Positions 10,496-20,259 of a stretch of DNA of 64,000 nucleotides are shown here, in pieces. This DNA is from Kitagawia praeruptora (taxonomy: Eukaryota; Streptophyta; Magnoliopsida; Apiales; Apiaceae). The notes under the pieces were generated by a model that saw nothing but the letters and a program-made list of their open reading frames with translations, did not search any database and was not told the DNA's origin. The translations under genes were made by a program, and so were the position numbers. Each line of letters opens with the position of its first letter. Position 1 is the stretch's first letter. The stretch lies in NCBI GenBank assembly GCA_037693485.1, contig CM075353.1:6830001-6894000 (forward strand). The letters run 5' to 3'.

Positions 10496-11875
10496 TTAAT
10501 GCAACTGAAGCTTTAAAACATCAAACAGAGAACTAAATTTACTCATATTAGCCTTGGAGAGAGCAATTCCAACTTCCATTCCGCCTTTAAAGTCTCTACT
10601 CTCCGTCAAACAAATAGCAGTTCCTCTATCAACTGAAATCTTTTCGATCTTATTAGGCTTTCCCCATCCGAAATCCATGTCGTATAGATCCACTTTTGGT
10701 GAACCCACAACAATTACATTGACATTTGATGCCACCATCTCTTCCCATTCAGCAATCCATCTCTTTGCATCTCTTAAAACTTCCTGATCCAAGTCTTTAA
10801 TCTTTTTTCCGATTGCTTTCGCTGCCATAACAAGTCCATTCTCACTTACTAAATCACTCTCCATTGCCCCCGTTCTGCCAAATGCCACACAATTTCCAAA
10901 ATAGGTACTTGGAACAGTAAAATCAAGGCGTGTAATGCCGCCTGCAATGAATCCAAAGTAAGCTGGTTTCTCGCTAACATTTGCACTTGTGATGCCTTGA
11001 CATTTCATTAAACAAACCCATACTAATGAGCAAGCTAATACATATGCCGAAAGGAGTATTGGCTGTGGTTGATTCATTTTCTTGCATTGTGCAATGATCA
11101 TTGTTTTAATTCTTTGCATATCATCAATGCTCAAGACGAACGTGGATTGAACCATGTCAGAACTATCAAACCTTTGACATTCTCGCGACATCATTTTGTT
11201 CCACCATTGATTCAGAAGAGTTGTTTCAAGTTCGTCATTAGGATCAATCATTACATTTCTATCGAAACTTGGTGGGGATTTAATGACGGGCACTGACAAC
11301 TTCCCTTCTTGCAGTGACTTGCAAGTTGATGCCCATGTCTTCATGAAGATGTTGTATGTTCTTTCATCAGCAACTACATGTTGAAATGATAGCCCAATCG
11401 AAATGCCCGTGTCACCAAAAACCGTGATTTGCACTGCTAATGACGGAACACTTGTCGTTTCATTCGACACCGGTGATTCTAAGTCCGGGACTAGTGCCAA
11501 CAGTCTCGAGACATCTTTCGGACAATTGCTAGAAAGTTGACTAAATGCATCACCATCACTTTCCGCAATAGTTAGTGACACATAGTCCCCGTGGCTATAC
11601 ATTATTTGCGGCTTCAAGGGCGGTAACGGGGTGGAAATGTTGCCAGAAAAGGGTGGAAAATGTTGGAGAGTCAAGGACAATGAGTGTTTAAGAAAGGGAA
11701 TGATATTTGTGGAATGAGAATTATTATTTGAGAATTTGTAGAAAAAAATGGATTGATTTGGTGAAAACAAAAGCCATGGGATGTCGAGAAAAGTTAGAGG
11801 CAAAGTTATTGGAGTTGTGTTTGGTGGAGAGACTTGGCATTCTTCAGCAATCTTTATTTTGAAGCTGGGAGCCAT
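10496..11875 (-). CDS. BAHD acyltransferase, malonyltransferase-like
   Basis: An uninterrupted 459-residue protein, the usual BAHD length (430-480). The catalytic motif HxxxD is HVVAD at residues 166-170, with His as general base. The structural DFGWG motif is intact at 401-405. YFGNC at 325-329 is typical of the anthocyanin/flavonoid malonyltransferase clade, as is the GDYVSLTIAESD stretch near residue 96. These enzymes transfer an acyl group, often malonyl from malonyl-CoA, to sugar hydroxyls of flavonoid, anthocyanin or other phenolic glycosides in the cytosol. No signal peptide or membrane segment is seen. The ATG at 11875 starts MAPSFKIKI, a normal BAHD N-terminus, and directly follows a GA-rich leader. 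The single exon fits this clade. The exact acyl donor and acceptor cannot be read from sequence. This is the only host gene in the window that looks intact, and it sits between repeat-rich blocks. Confidence 0.92.
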   Translation of the reverse strand: MAPSFKIKIAEECQVSPPNTTPITLPLTFLDIPWLLFSPNQSIFFYKFSNNNSHSTNIIPFLKHSLSLTLQHFPPFSGNISTPLPPLKPQIMYSHGDYVSLTIAESDGDAFSQLSSNCPKDVSRLLALVPDLESPVSNETTSVPSLAVQITVFGDTGISIGLSFQHVVADERTYNIFMKTWASTCKSLQEGKLSVPVIKSPPSFDRNVMIDPNDELETTLLNQWWNKMMSRECQRFDSSDMVQSTFVLSIDDMQRIKTMIIAQCKKMNQPQPILLSAYVLACSLVWVCLMKCQGITSANVSEKPAYFGFIAGGITRLDFTVPSTYFGNCVAFGRTGAMESDLVSENGLVMAAKAIGKKIKDLDQEVLRDAKRWIAEWEEMVASNVNVIVVGSPKVDLYDMDFGWGKPNKIEKISVDRGTAICLTESRDFKGGMEVGIALSKANMSKFSSLFDVLKLQLH

Positions 11876-11882
11876 GGAAATT

Positions 11883-11915
11883 GAAGAGAGAGAGAGAGAG
11901 AGAGGGGGAGAGAGA
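11883..11915 (-). repeat. GA/CT microsatellite in BAHD 5' leader
   Basis: About 33 bp of GA-rich repeat directly upstream of the BAHD start codon, read as CT-rich on the coding strand. CT-rich leaders are common in plant promoters and may affect transcription. No clear TATA box was found upstream. Confidence 0.75.
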
Positions 11916-12181
11916 TTAGTATGATACTTTTGGTAGGCTTTGGCTTAAGGCTTGATACAGTCAAATGGTTATGGTATTTGAAGAATCTTTTGGTTATGAA
12001 GTGACAAAATTTAGTTTAGTATTAAAGAGATGTATTATTATTGTATTGGACGCACGCCACAAAATGGGAGTTAGGCGACCACATATTAATATTATGCATC
12101 TTTTCCCACGATTGTTTCCAACACAACTAACTTTGGCGAACAAAATTTGGTGTAATTTATTGTTACTTTGAAATTCGAAGT

Positions 12182-12776
12182 CAGTGTCGTAAAAAGTGGA
12201 AATCGGACTTAATCGGTGGAGGCACCGTCCAGGATTTAATCGGGTAATCGGGGATTAATCGGAATGATTAATCGGATCATTAATCGGAACTAATTTAATA
12301 TTATTTTTAAATATAATTATTATTAATATACATAATTATGTTATTATTTTGATTATACATGAATAATTATCATATATTTATACAAATATATTTAAAATAT
12401 ATAGCATTATTAAAGTAAATATAAATTTTAAGATCTAATTTTTGAATTAGGGTCAATATGAGAGAAAAAATTGATAAAATTCATAATTTAGCCGTTTAAA
12501 ATATTAGTTTCGTATATGAGAATAAAATCTTTCTTAAAATTTATTCAATTTTATACTTTTTGATTTTTTTTAATTTTTCTACACATTTTTCAATTTTTTT
12601 ATCAATAATGCCGATTTTTGACCGATTAATCCGATTTTTGACCGATTAAACCCGATTAATCCCGATTTTTCGGAAAAACGATTTTTTGACCGATTTTTGT
12701 AAAATCAATACGGTGTCTTACCGAACAGCGATTATCGGCGATTAATCCCGATTAATCACCGATTTTTAGAACAGAG
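12182..12776. repeat. Dispersed element built from GATTAATCGG words
   Basis: The left edge CAGTGTCGTAAAAA and the right edge, read inward, CTCTGTTCTAAAAATCGG form weak inverted ends. Inside both arms the word GATTAATCGG or its complement CCGATTAATC recurs many times, while the middle is plain AT-rich DNA. Non-coding. No certain target duplication. It resembles a MITE, but the class is not established. Confidence 0.5.
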
Positions 12777-13196
12777 AGTCCACTCTACATTTCACTGAAC
12801 TATTGCTGATTTATAACAGTTCAGCTTGATTTGTGTTCGAATTCAATCAATTCTATTCTCCCAACCAAATTTTAAGTTGGGGGTGTATTTAATTCAAATT
12901 TTAACATTATATCTTATTATATAATAAAAAAAGTAATAGGGATAATAAGCGAGTACTATCATAAGTCAAAGAGTTCGACTCTCACTAACATTATAATTAA
13001 ATTTAATATTTATAATTCTAAATATACTAATAAAAATATGATAAAATTCACTTTTTAACATAATTAAATTTAATATTTATAACTCTAAATATACTAATAA
13101 AATATATGATAAGATTCACTTTTCAAAACTCATTAATCGTCTATTAAATTTAATATTAGAAACTTATTAATCATCTATTAAATTTGATATTAGTAC
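12777..13196. other. AT-rich intergenic, local duplications
   Basis: No gene. The words AATTTAATATTTATAA and CTAAATATACTAATAAAA occur twice (about 12989 and 13060), an imperfect tandem duplication of about 70 bp. Confidence 0.45.
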
Positions 13197-13969
13197 ACGC
13201 CAAAAATTTAATTTACAAGATCGCATTGAAAAATTGCGAGTATATAAGAACGAAGGAGTCCTTGTCTCTTCTATAGAAAATTACTATGCACTGACTTTCG
13301 GGAAACAATCCAAAATAAAAGCATATGATAAAAATCATTTTTCAAAACTCATTAGTCATCTATTAAATTTAATATTAGAACAATATTAAATATCTATTTA
13401 TTTTGATATTAGTACACGCCAAATATTAGTACTCATATTTTCTATAAAAAACTACTAGTGACTTTCGGGAAACAATCCAAATCAAACATAACTTTAACTA
13501 CTAAATAGTTCCGGTTCAAAACAAAAAAGCATGTTTGTCTTTATACTTCATATGTGTATATAGTTTACGTTAATATTGAAAAAAACCAGGTAAGAATAAG
13601 ATGTAACAAAAAAGTCAAAAAATGACTTATTATTAGCTACATATAATTTATTTTTTACAAAATTTATACTATCCACATGCCAAAAATTTAATTTACAAGA
13701 TAACATTGAACAATTATGAGTACTTAAGTAAGAAGCAGCCCTCATCTCTTTTACAGGAAACTACTACGCCATGGCTTTCGGGAAACAATCCAAATCAAAT
13801 TTGATTTTAACTACTAAATAGTTTCGGTTCAAAACAAACATTCATGTTTGTCTTCTATATTTCATATGTGCATATAATTTACGTTAATATTGGTAAAAAA
13901 TTAGGTAATAATAAGATGTAACAAAAAAGTCAAAAAACAACTTATTATTAGTTATATATACTAGCCTAA
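13197..13969. repeat. Imperfect tandem repeats, roughly 300-480 bp units
   Basis: Blocks containing GCCAAAAATTTAATTTACAAG, TTTCGGGAAACAATCCAAA and CGGTTCAAAACAAA recur. TTTCGGGAAACAATCC occurs at about 13297, 13462 and 13770. The 200-bp block starting at about 13460 is repeated from about 13768 with scattered changes, including GATGTAACAAAAAAGTC near both ends. Non-coding; the 65-codon minus-strand frame at 13548-13745 runs across the repeat and is not supported. Confidence 0.7.
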
Positions 13970-13970
13970 A

Positions 13971-15658
13971 ACCCGTGCGATGCACGGATTTTTTTTATAT
14001 TATATAAAAAATTTCATTAATTAAAATTAATTTTTTTAAAACATGCATTTTGGAGGCTTTTATATGAGATAATTTGATAATAATTATATAAATGTTATAA
14101 TTATATAAATGTTATTCGTGATTTTTCTAGAAAATGAAGGATTTAGTTATAAAATATAGAAAAGATGATAGGTTTTAGTTAAAAAGAATAATCAATTAAT
14201 TATTAGTAATTAAAAAATTATTACTTCATTTTATTAAATAGAATGTCCGTGGTATGATTAGAAAAATAGAGAATTTAGTTAGTGAAAATTAAAAAGATTA
14301 TATGTTCTAGGTGAAAAAGGTAATTGATTAATTTATAGTAATTATAATTGAATTATGTTAATTTACTAAATACAATTGCTCGTAATGTTTTTAGAAAATG
14401 AGAAAATAATATTGTCCGTGGTATTTCTATTATAAAAGGAATTTTAGTTAGAAAATATAGAAAAGATGATATGTTTTAGCTGAAAAAGGTAATCGGTTAA
14501 TTAAAAATATTATAATATTATTAGTTTATTTTATTAAATAGAACCGTCCGTGATATAATAAAAAAAATTAGTTAGAGAAAATAGAAAGGTAATGTGCATG
14601 ATTTATGTGGAAAAAGTAATTGATTAGTTTATAGTAACTATAATTTAATTATGTTATTTTACGAAATAAAATTGTTCACAGTTTTTTGAAAATGAGAAAT
14701 TAACGCTACCCGTTATATTTCTAGAAAAAAAAGGAATATAATTAGAAAAATAGAAAAGGTGATATATTTTAGTTGAAAAGGTAATCGGTTAATTATTAAT
14801 ATTATTAATATTATTATTTTATTTGTATTAAATAGAAACACCTGTAATATAATTAGAAAAATGGAGGTTTTAGTAAGAAGAAAGAAAAAAGGTAACAGGT
14901 TTTGCTGAAAAAGGTAACCGTCCATGATATAATTGGAAAAAGAGATATTTTAGTTAGAGAAAAGAGAAATAGTACCGTGTTTTAACTGAAAAAGGTAATC
15001 GATTAGTTAATAAAAATTATATATAATTATGTTATTTTTTAGCTGAAATGGTAATTGGTTAATTATTAGTATTATAATATTATTATTTTGTTTATTAAAT
15101 AGAAACGCTTGTAATATAATTAGAAAAATGGAGGTTTTAGTAAGAAGAAAGAAAAAACGTAATGTGTTTTGCTGAAAAAGGTAACCATCCATAATATAAT
15201 TGGAAAAAGAGATATTTTAGTTAGTGAAAAGAGAAAAGGTAACGTGTTTTGATGAAAAAGGTAATTGATTAGTTAATAGAAATTATATATAATTAAGTTA
15301 TTTTTTTAAAACTAAAATTGGAGAAATTTTAGTTAGATGAAATGTAAAAGATATTCTATTTTAAATGAAAAAGGAAATTATTTAGTGTTTGAAAAATAGA
15401 AAAGGTTATATGTTTAAACTTAAAAAGGAAATTGATTAATAAATGAGAAACTTTAGTTAGATAAAATATAAAAGATATTGTATTTTACTTGGAAAAGGAA
15501 ATTATTTAGTGCTTGAAAATAGAAAAGATAATATGCGCAACCTGAAAAAGGAAATTGATTAGTTAATAGATCTATAATTGAGTAAGGATAATTAGGTAAA
15601 TTCAATAGGTACCGTTGAACCAAACTTTTAATGTTTCGGCTTTTATATAATAGTATAT
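13971..15658 (-). mobile_element. Non-autonomous Helitron (minus orientation)
   Basis: On the minus strand the 3' end carries a hairpin CCGTGCATCGCACGG followed by GTTTTAGG and the terminal CTAG, with T as the next flanking base. That is the Helitron 3' structure. The 5' end reads ACTATTATATAAAAGCC next to a TA run, close to the plant Helitron start TCTATACTATTATATAAAAG, but its TC has been lost in the TA repeat. No Rep/helicase ORF. The interior is a series of imperfect repeats with the word TGAAAAAGGTAAT. Confidence 0.6.
14773..15300. repeat. Recent tandem duplication in Helitron interior
   Basis: The block from about 14773 to 15038 is repeated from about 15040 to 15300 with an offset near 267 bp and high similarity, including AATGGAGGTTTTAGTAAG, GGAAAAAGAGATATTTTAG and AAAGGTAAT. 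Two look-alike minus-strand frames starting MDGYLFQQN (14925 and 15192) are by-products of this duplication and not genes. Confidence 0.75.
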
Positions 15659-15669
15659 ATATATATATA

Positions 15670-16010
15670 GGCTAGTGGTCAAATAGAAACCAATCTTAGA
15701 ATAGAAACTAGAAACCAACACTAAATAAATTATATTTCATTTATTCTAATGGCCCCGCCAGGGGCACCTTCACAAAAAGTGTTTAAAATTATTGGCTCCA
15801 TCCAGCAAAAAAAAAAAAAAAAATTACTGTTCACGCTGACGTCACTGCCACGTCAGCAGTGAACAGTAATTTTTTTTTTGCTGGATGGAGCCAATAATAT
15901 TATGAACTTTTTGTATTGGGGTACCCCTAATTTGGTCATTAGATTAGCTTGAAATATTTAATTTATGTTTAGTTTCTAGTTTCTATTCTAATTTAGTTTC
16001 TATTAGAACA

Positions 16011-16015
<5 letters not shown>
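15670..16015. mobile_element. Fold-back MITE with long hairpin
   Basis: Nearly the whole 346 bp is an inverted repeat. The outer arms contain AATAGAAACTAGAAAC and its complement. The inner arms pair TTATTGGCTCCATCCAGC with GCTGGATGGAGCCAATAA, then ATTACTGTTCAC with GTGAACAGTAAT, closing at CTGACGTCACTGCCACGTCAG. It sits between TA repeats on both sides, so a TA-type target is plausible but not provable. Non-coding. Confidence 0.75.

Positions 16016-16059
<44 letters not shown>
16014..16059. repeat. (TA)n microsatellite
   Basis: About 46 bp of uninterrupted TA dinucleotides. The tract abuts the fold-back element. Confidence 0.95.
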
Positions 16060-16062
<3 letters not shown>

Positions 16063-16078
16063 CAAAATATATATTATA

Positions 16079-17526
16079 CTTTAATAAAGCGAAAGGGAAT
16101 ATAATTTGTAGTTTAGTTAACCCCTACTTTTGGTTATTCTCTCATTTTTTGTTATCCCTTATCTACAACCATTAGATCTTTAACTCAAATAGATCATGAC
16201 CGTTAGATCGATACAATAATCCTAAAAGTTATTATATACAGAGGTCTAAGGTTCGATTTTCGCCAACAACATATTAATTTATATTTAATCTATAACCTTT
16301 ACTAATAAGCGAAACCCTCTTTTAAAGGTACCTAAAGTTTGGTTCGCACCATATTTTGGTTTCACCCGTTTTTGGTTCGTACTATATTTTGATTTCACCC
16401 CTAAAATCCTATTTTCCCTATAATTTTATGTTGTTCTTTTTAAAAATAAAATAAAAATAGAGATTCTATTATAATTATAAATCTTTTTTGTAATTGTTAT
16501 TATATTATAATTATAATTCTTTATATTTTGGTTTCACCCGTTTTTGGTTCGCACTATATTTTGGTTTCACCCCTAAAATCCTATTTTCCCTATAATTTTA
16601 TGTTTTTTTTAAAAAATAGAATAAAAATAGAAATCCTATTATAATTATAATTCTTTTTTGTAATTTTTATTCTATTATAATTATAATTATTTTATTTTTA
16701 TTTTTTTTTAAAAAAATCATATTTCCCCTAGAATACTATGTTCCTTTAAAAAGAGTTAAAAATAGAGTTCTATTATGATGATTATAATTCTTTTGTTTAT
16801 AATTTTTTTAACTTGAAAAAACCAACGATCAAAAATCACCAACAAATAGAGTGTAAAACATCAACGAATACGTAGCCAGATCGTATAACATTTGATAAAA
16901 CACTAACGAATCTATAACCTTTATTAATAAATTTCTGTTTAATGATATTTTCGTAACAAATTTGGTTTCACCCTTATTTCATCACAGATTCCTACTCCCC
17001 TAAAATTCATATTATTTTCTAAAACAATTGTTTGGATTTTTTTATAATTATAATTCTTTTACTATAATATTACTGAATGGTACAAATAACGTATATATTA
17101 GAACCAGAACCATTTATGTTATATTTTCTTGATTGTTTAAAATATAATCTTAAATAAATAATAAATAAATCTTTATCTATAACGTGTATTAATAACAAAA
17201 CCCCTTTTTAATGTACTATTTTATACCAATTTTGGTTCGTACCATATTTTGGTTTCACCCCAAGACTCCTATTTTCTCTAGAATTCTATGTTATTTTATA
17301 AAATAAATAAATATACTATATTACAATTACAATTTTTTTTATTACAACTTAATAAAACAAAGACTACGAATACAAATGTTAATCTACGGTGACATGCTTA
17401 TCTATAACAAACTAAATAAATTTTTAATGGTACTTCGGTACCAAAAATTGGTTCCACCCATAATATTCCTATTTCTCCAAGGATTCTATACTATTTTTTA
17501 TTAAAATAATAAATTGTTAATATTAT
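16079..17526. repeat. AT-rich block of repeated TCTATAAC and TTTCACCC modules
   Basis: No gene. TCTATAAC followed by TAATAA or similar recurs at 16289, 16911, 17176 and 17401. GGTTCGYACYATATTTTG plus TTTCACCC recurs at about 16338, 16365, 16531, 16548 and 17235, usually followed by CCTATTTTCCCTATAATTTTATG. The TCTATA starts resemble Helitron 5' ends, so this may be a pile-up of related fragments; that is inference. Confidence 0.5.
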
Positions 17527-19044
17527 TGATAAGTGGATTTTATATCCACTTGGAGCATTCCATATCGGCTTAAATTGATTGTCTTGGACTCAAGTTTGTT
17601 GAATTTTTTATGTGTTTTGTGTAGCTGTGCAGGGTTGTAGCTATCGGTTAGTGTTGGTGTTTCTAATCGATATTAGAGTGGAATTAAGCATTTGAATGAA
17701 GATGGTACACTTGTGTTATGCTACCAAGGAGTTATATGTGTCATGATATTGAGGATGTTAGCTAATGCAAAAGAAACGGAGGAGAAAGGAGCAAATTGTG
17801 TAAAATTCGGATGGTTGCGCAGTCTACACTGTTTTGGCCATATCTGGAGTTCTAGAAGTCCGTTTTCAGCGATCTTACTGTCCACGCGAAGCCTGGGGAA
17901 TTTTCTTGAATTCTAAAGCAATCCGGCAGACGTCAGCCACGCAGACTGCGCCAGAATTGTTGGAAAACAGAATGTAGCCGCGCAGACTGCGCCAAAATGG
18001 GGTAGACTGCGCCAGAACTCGCTGCAATTTACTGTTTTGCCCTAATTCGACTTATAATTGTATTTTAGGCAGTTTCTTTTAATTCTAATTGTAATTTAGG
18101 ATATTTTCTTGCTGGGCAAGACTTGGAGTGCCTATATAAACACATCCAACCCTTGTAATTTGTATCATTAGGAGAAGAACCATTACATATCAATTACTTA
18201 GGTTTATTTGTATATTTTCATACTTTGTTTTTATCATGGTTTCATCAGATCCCATGATGACGAGAGGTTCGATTATGAACTAATCGTTGTCATGGGATTC
18301 TAACGGATTTATTTATGGAGCTTTAGTATCTTGATGCTTTACAGATCTATGTGTGATGTATATCTGATATCCTCATATGGTTGTGCTTTATGAATTTAGA
18401 TGCGTAGCTAACATTTAATTTGTTAATCACTTGTGAAGCGAGAGTGGATCTTGAGATTTAGAACTTGCCATGCTAGCATAGGATAGGTTGATGTTTTAAC
18501 ATCATGATTTGTGGCGTAAATAGAGATATCATGCTGTCCTATGTGATCAATGTGGATAACTTGTTCTTCAACCGTTATGTTTTCAAATTCTATAGAGATA
18601 TAGGGTCTAAGCATAATTGGTGTCTATTCATCTTCTATCTCTTTTGTGGATGTATGTTTAGTTTGGTATTCGTATACTGAGAAGTAGCGTATACTTGTTT
18701 CGTGTTATCCGATCAGATATCATAACCATTGCATATAGTGATTAAAGGCGTCAGATCTAAGCAAAGTATTTAATGAAGTTAGGATTCCATGGTTTATCTT
18801 GTATAAGTAATTTGATTCCAATTCTCATTAGTTAGTTAATTATTAGTTTGTTAATTTGTTTTTTAAGTTAATCTTAGTTAATCAAAACCCAATTTGTTAA
18901 TTGTCTTAGCAGTGAATAATAATCATACATTGTTACATAGGTACATCTACTGAATTAAACCATAACCAGATCTCTGTGGGAACGAACTTGACTTATATCT
19001 ATATTACTTGTGACCACGTGCGCTTGCGTGATTTTGTGTTAACA
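17527..19044 (+). mobile_element. Athila-like Gypsy 5' LTR
   Basis: The 1518-bp LTR begins TGATAAGTGG and ends TGTTAACA. The opening bases form a palindrome (AAGTGGAT...ATCCACTT). A TATA box TATATAAA lies at 18133-18140, so the downstream part would be transcribed leader. The region 17921-18035 is a GCGC-containing island (GCAGACTGCGCC repeated). Related LTRs occur at 38763, 39718 and 45942. A tRNA-Asp-type primer site follows at once, which makes this a 5' LTR and not a solo LTR. No matching 3' LTR was found downstream, so the element is truncated. Confidence 0.8.
18249..18298 (+). promoter_or_regulatory. Conserved stem-loop in LTR leader
   Basis: ATCCCATGATGACGA pairs with TCGTTGTCATGGGAT (two wobble or mismatched positions), and a nested CGATTA-TGAAC-TAATCG stem sits inside. 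It lies about 109 bp downstream of the TATA box, hence in the predicted 5' leader RNA. The same structure is found in the other three LTRs at 39583-39632, 40465-40514 and 46673-46712. Confidence 0.7.
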
Positions 19045-19050
19045 AGTTTT

Positions 19051-19070
19051 TGGCGCCGCTGCCGGGGATC
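19051..19070 (+). promoter_or_regulatory. Primer binding site, tRNA-Asp type
   Basis: TGGCGCCGCTGCCGGGGATC lies six bases after the LTR end. It matches, with one mismatch, the site complementary to the 3' end of plant tRNA-Asp used by Athila-type elements. Minus-strand cDNA synthesis would begin here. Confidence 0.85.
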
Positions 19071-19198
19071 ATCGGAGTTTTATTTTTGGTTTACGTGCTT
19101 GTTAATAGTGGTCGTTAGAGTTCACTGACTCGGATTTCATTTTCTCATCTATTCTTGTATAGTTCGTTGGTGTTTCAGGTACTTGTCAGAGAGCGTTG

Positions 19199-20186
19199 AT
19201 GTTGAAGATGGATTTTCTAACTTACTATGGAGTTCAGCAGGTGGCTAGTGTTTGTGAGCTATGTGCGGGCACACATGAGACGTATCAGTGCTGGAGCAAC
19301 CAAGGTGGTATTCAACAGCCTCAGCAATGTGAGCGGTGTTTGGGCGTTCATGATCCCTCACAATATTGTTATTACGAAGGAGTTGATCCATATGTCACTT
19401 ATGAGGAGCAACCAAATTTTCAATACCATCCTCAACAGTACAGCAAGATGTTCCAAATATGTCATATTTCTTTGATAGTGAAGAGTTTCAACATCAGCAA
19501 CCTACTCCTACTTTTCAGTCAGATGAGGTTGTAACTATGGAGGAGCTTAGGATGCTTGAAAAGAGTAGGGAGGAAGGTGTCAAATCTTTGGAGACACTAG
19601 TTGCTCGAGCTTTGAGTGCCTTGGAACAAGAGAAACAACAATTCATATTAGAAGCAATTCCAGAGAATAACGATGACTTGGAGCAAAGTACTGTATGCTT
19701 AATTGAGGAAGACAATTTCAAGGTGAGGTGAGCATTCGCAAGCCGTGTGAGGAATTTGATCATGCTAGTATGGTGGATGATTTGGAAAGGGCACTATTTG
19801 GGATAGACACTGATGAGCTGCACAAATTTCAAAAATTGGCATGTGCGTACCAAGAGGCTGAAGAACATGGGAAAGATGCAGGTCTTCTACTTGTCTCAGA
19901 GTTTATAGATGGAGGTAGCGAATTAAAGCCAATGGAGGAAGTTCTCTTTGAGGAACCAAAGGCTTCAACAACTTACATTTACCCTCCTCCATTATATTCA
20001 AGTGAAGCCCGCGAGTATGTGTTGTTCTACATATTGACAGATTTTGGGTCAACACATGAAGGCATTGGAATAGGACAGAGTTGTTATACGAATAGGCAAA
20101 GCGAGGAGAAAGGGCAGAAAGTGTGCCGCCGTGATGACGATGAAGTATCGCGAAGAGATGACCAGGCAAACTATTATCATCCTTAA
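19199..20186 (+). pseudogene. Athila-type gag remnant (frameshifted)
   Basis: Three overlapping frames (to about 19459, 19459-19731, 19728-20186) make up one decayed gag-like reading frame. The first part holds two cysteine-histidine clusters, CELCAGTHETYQC and CERCLGVHDPSQYC, which resemble zinc knuckles but have one residue fewer before His. The middle part is helical and rich in Glu and Lys (KSLETLVARALSALEQEKQQF). The last part has no recognised domain. The gag is far shorter than in complete Athila elements and no protease or polymerase follows, so the element was non-autonomous or deleted. Confidence 0.6.
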
Positions 20187-20202
20187 TGGAGGCTTGGAAG
20201 TA

Positions 20203-20251
20203 ACGTCAAGCTATTGACGTTAAAGAAGCGCTTCGTGGGAAGCAACCCACG
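20203..20251 (+). other. Two strong hairpins after gag remnant
   Basis: ACGTCAA-GCTA-TTGACGT (20203-20220) and CGTGGG-AAGCAA-CCCACG (20234-20251) form perfect short stems just downstream of the gag stop. The GCGCTTCGTGGGAAGCAACCC region is a widely shared landmark of Athila-type internal regions. Its function is unknown. Confidence 0.7.
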
Positions 20252-20259
20252 CTTTTCGA

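Noticed and set aside
14713..15192. Pair of hydrophobic ORFs starting MDGYLFQQN
   Set aside because: They arise from the 267-bp tandem duplication of AT-rich Helitron filler.
18423..18614. 63-codon minus-strand ORF also present in related LTRs
   Set aside because: It lies in the conserved LTR U5 region antisense to transcription, and other copies carry breaks.
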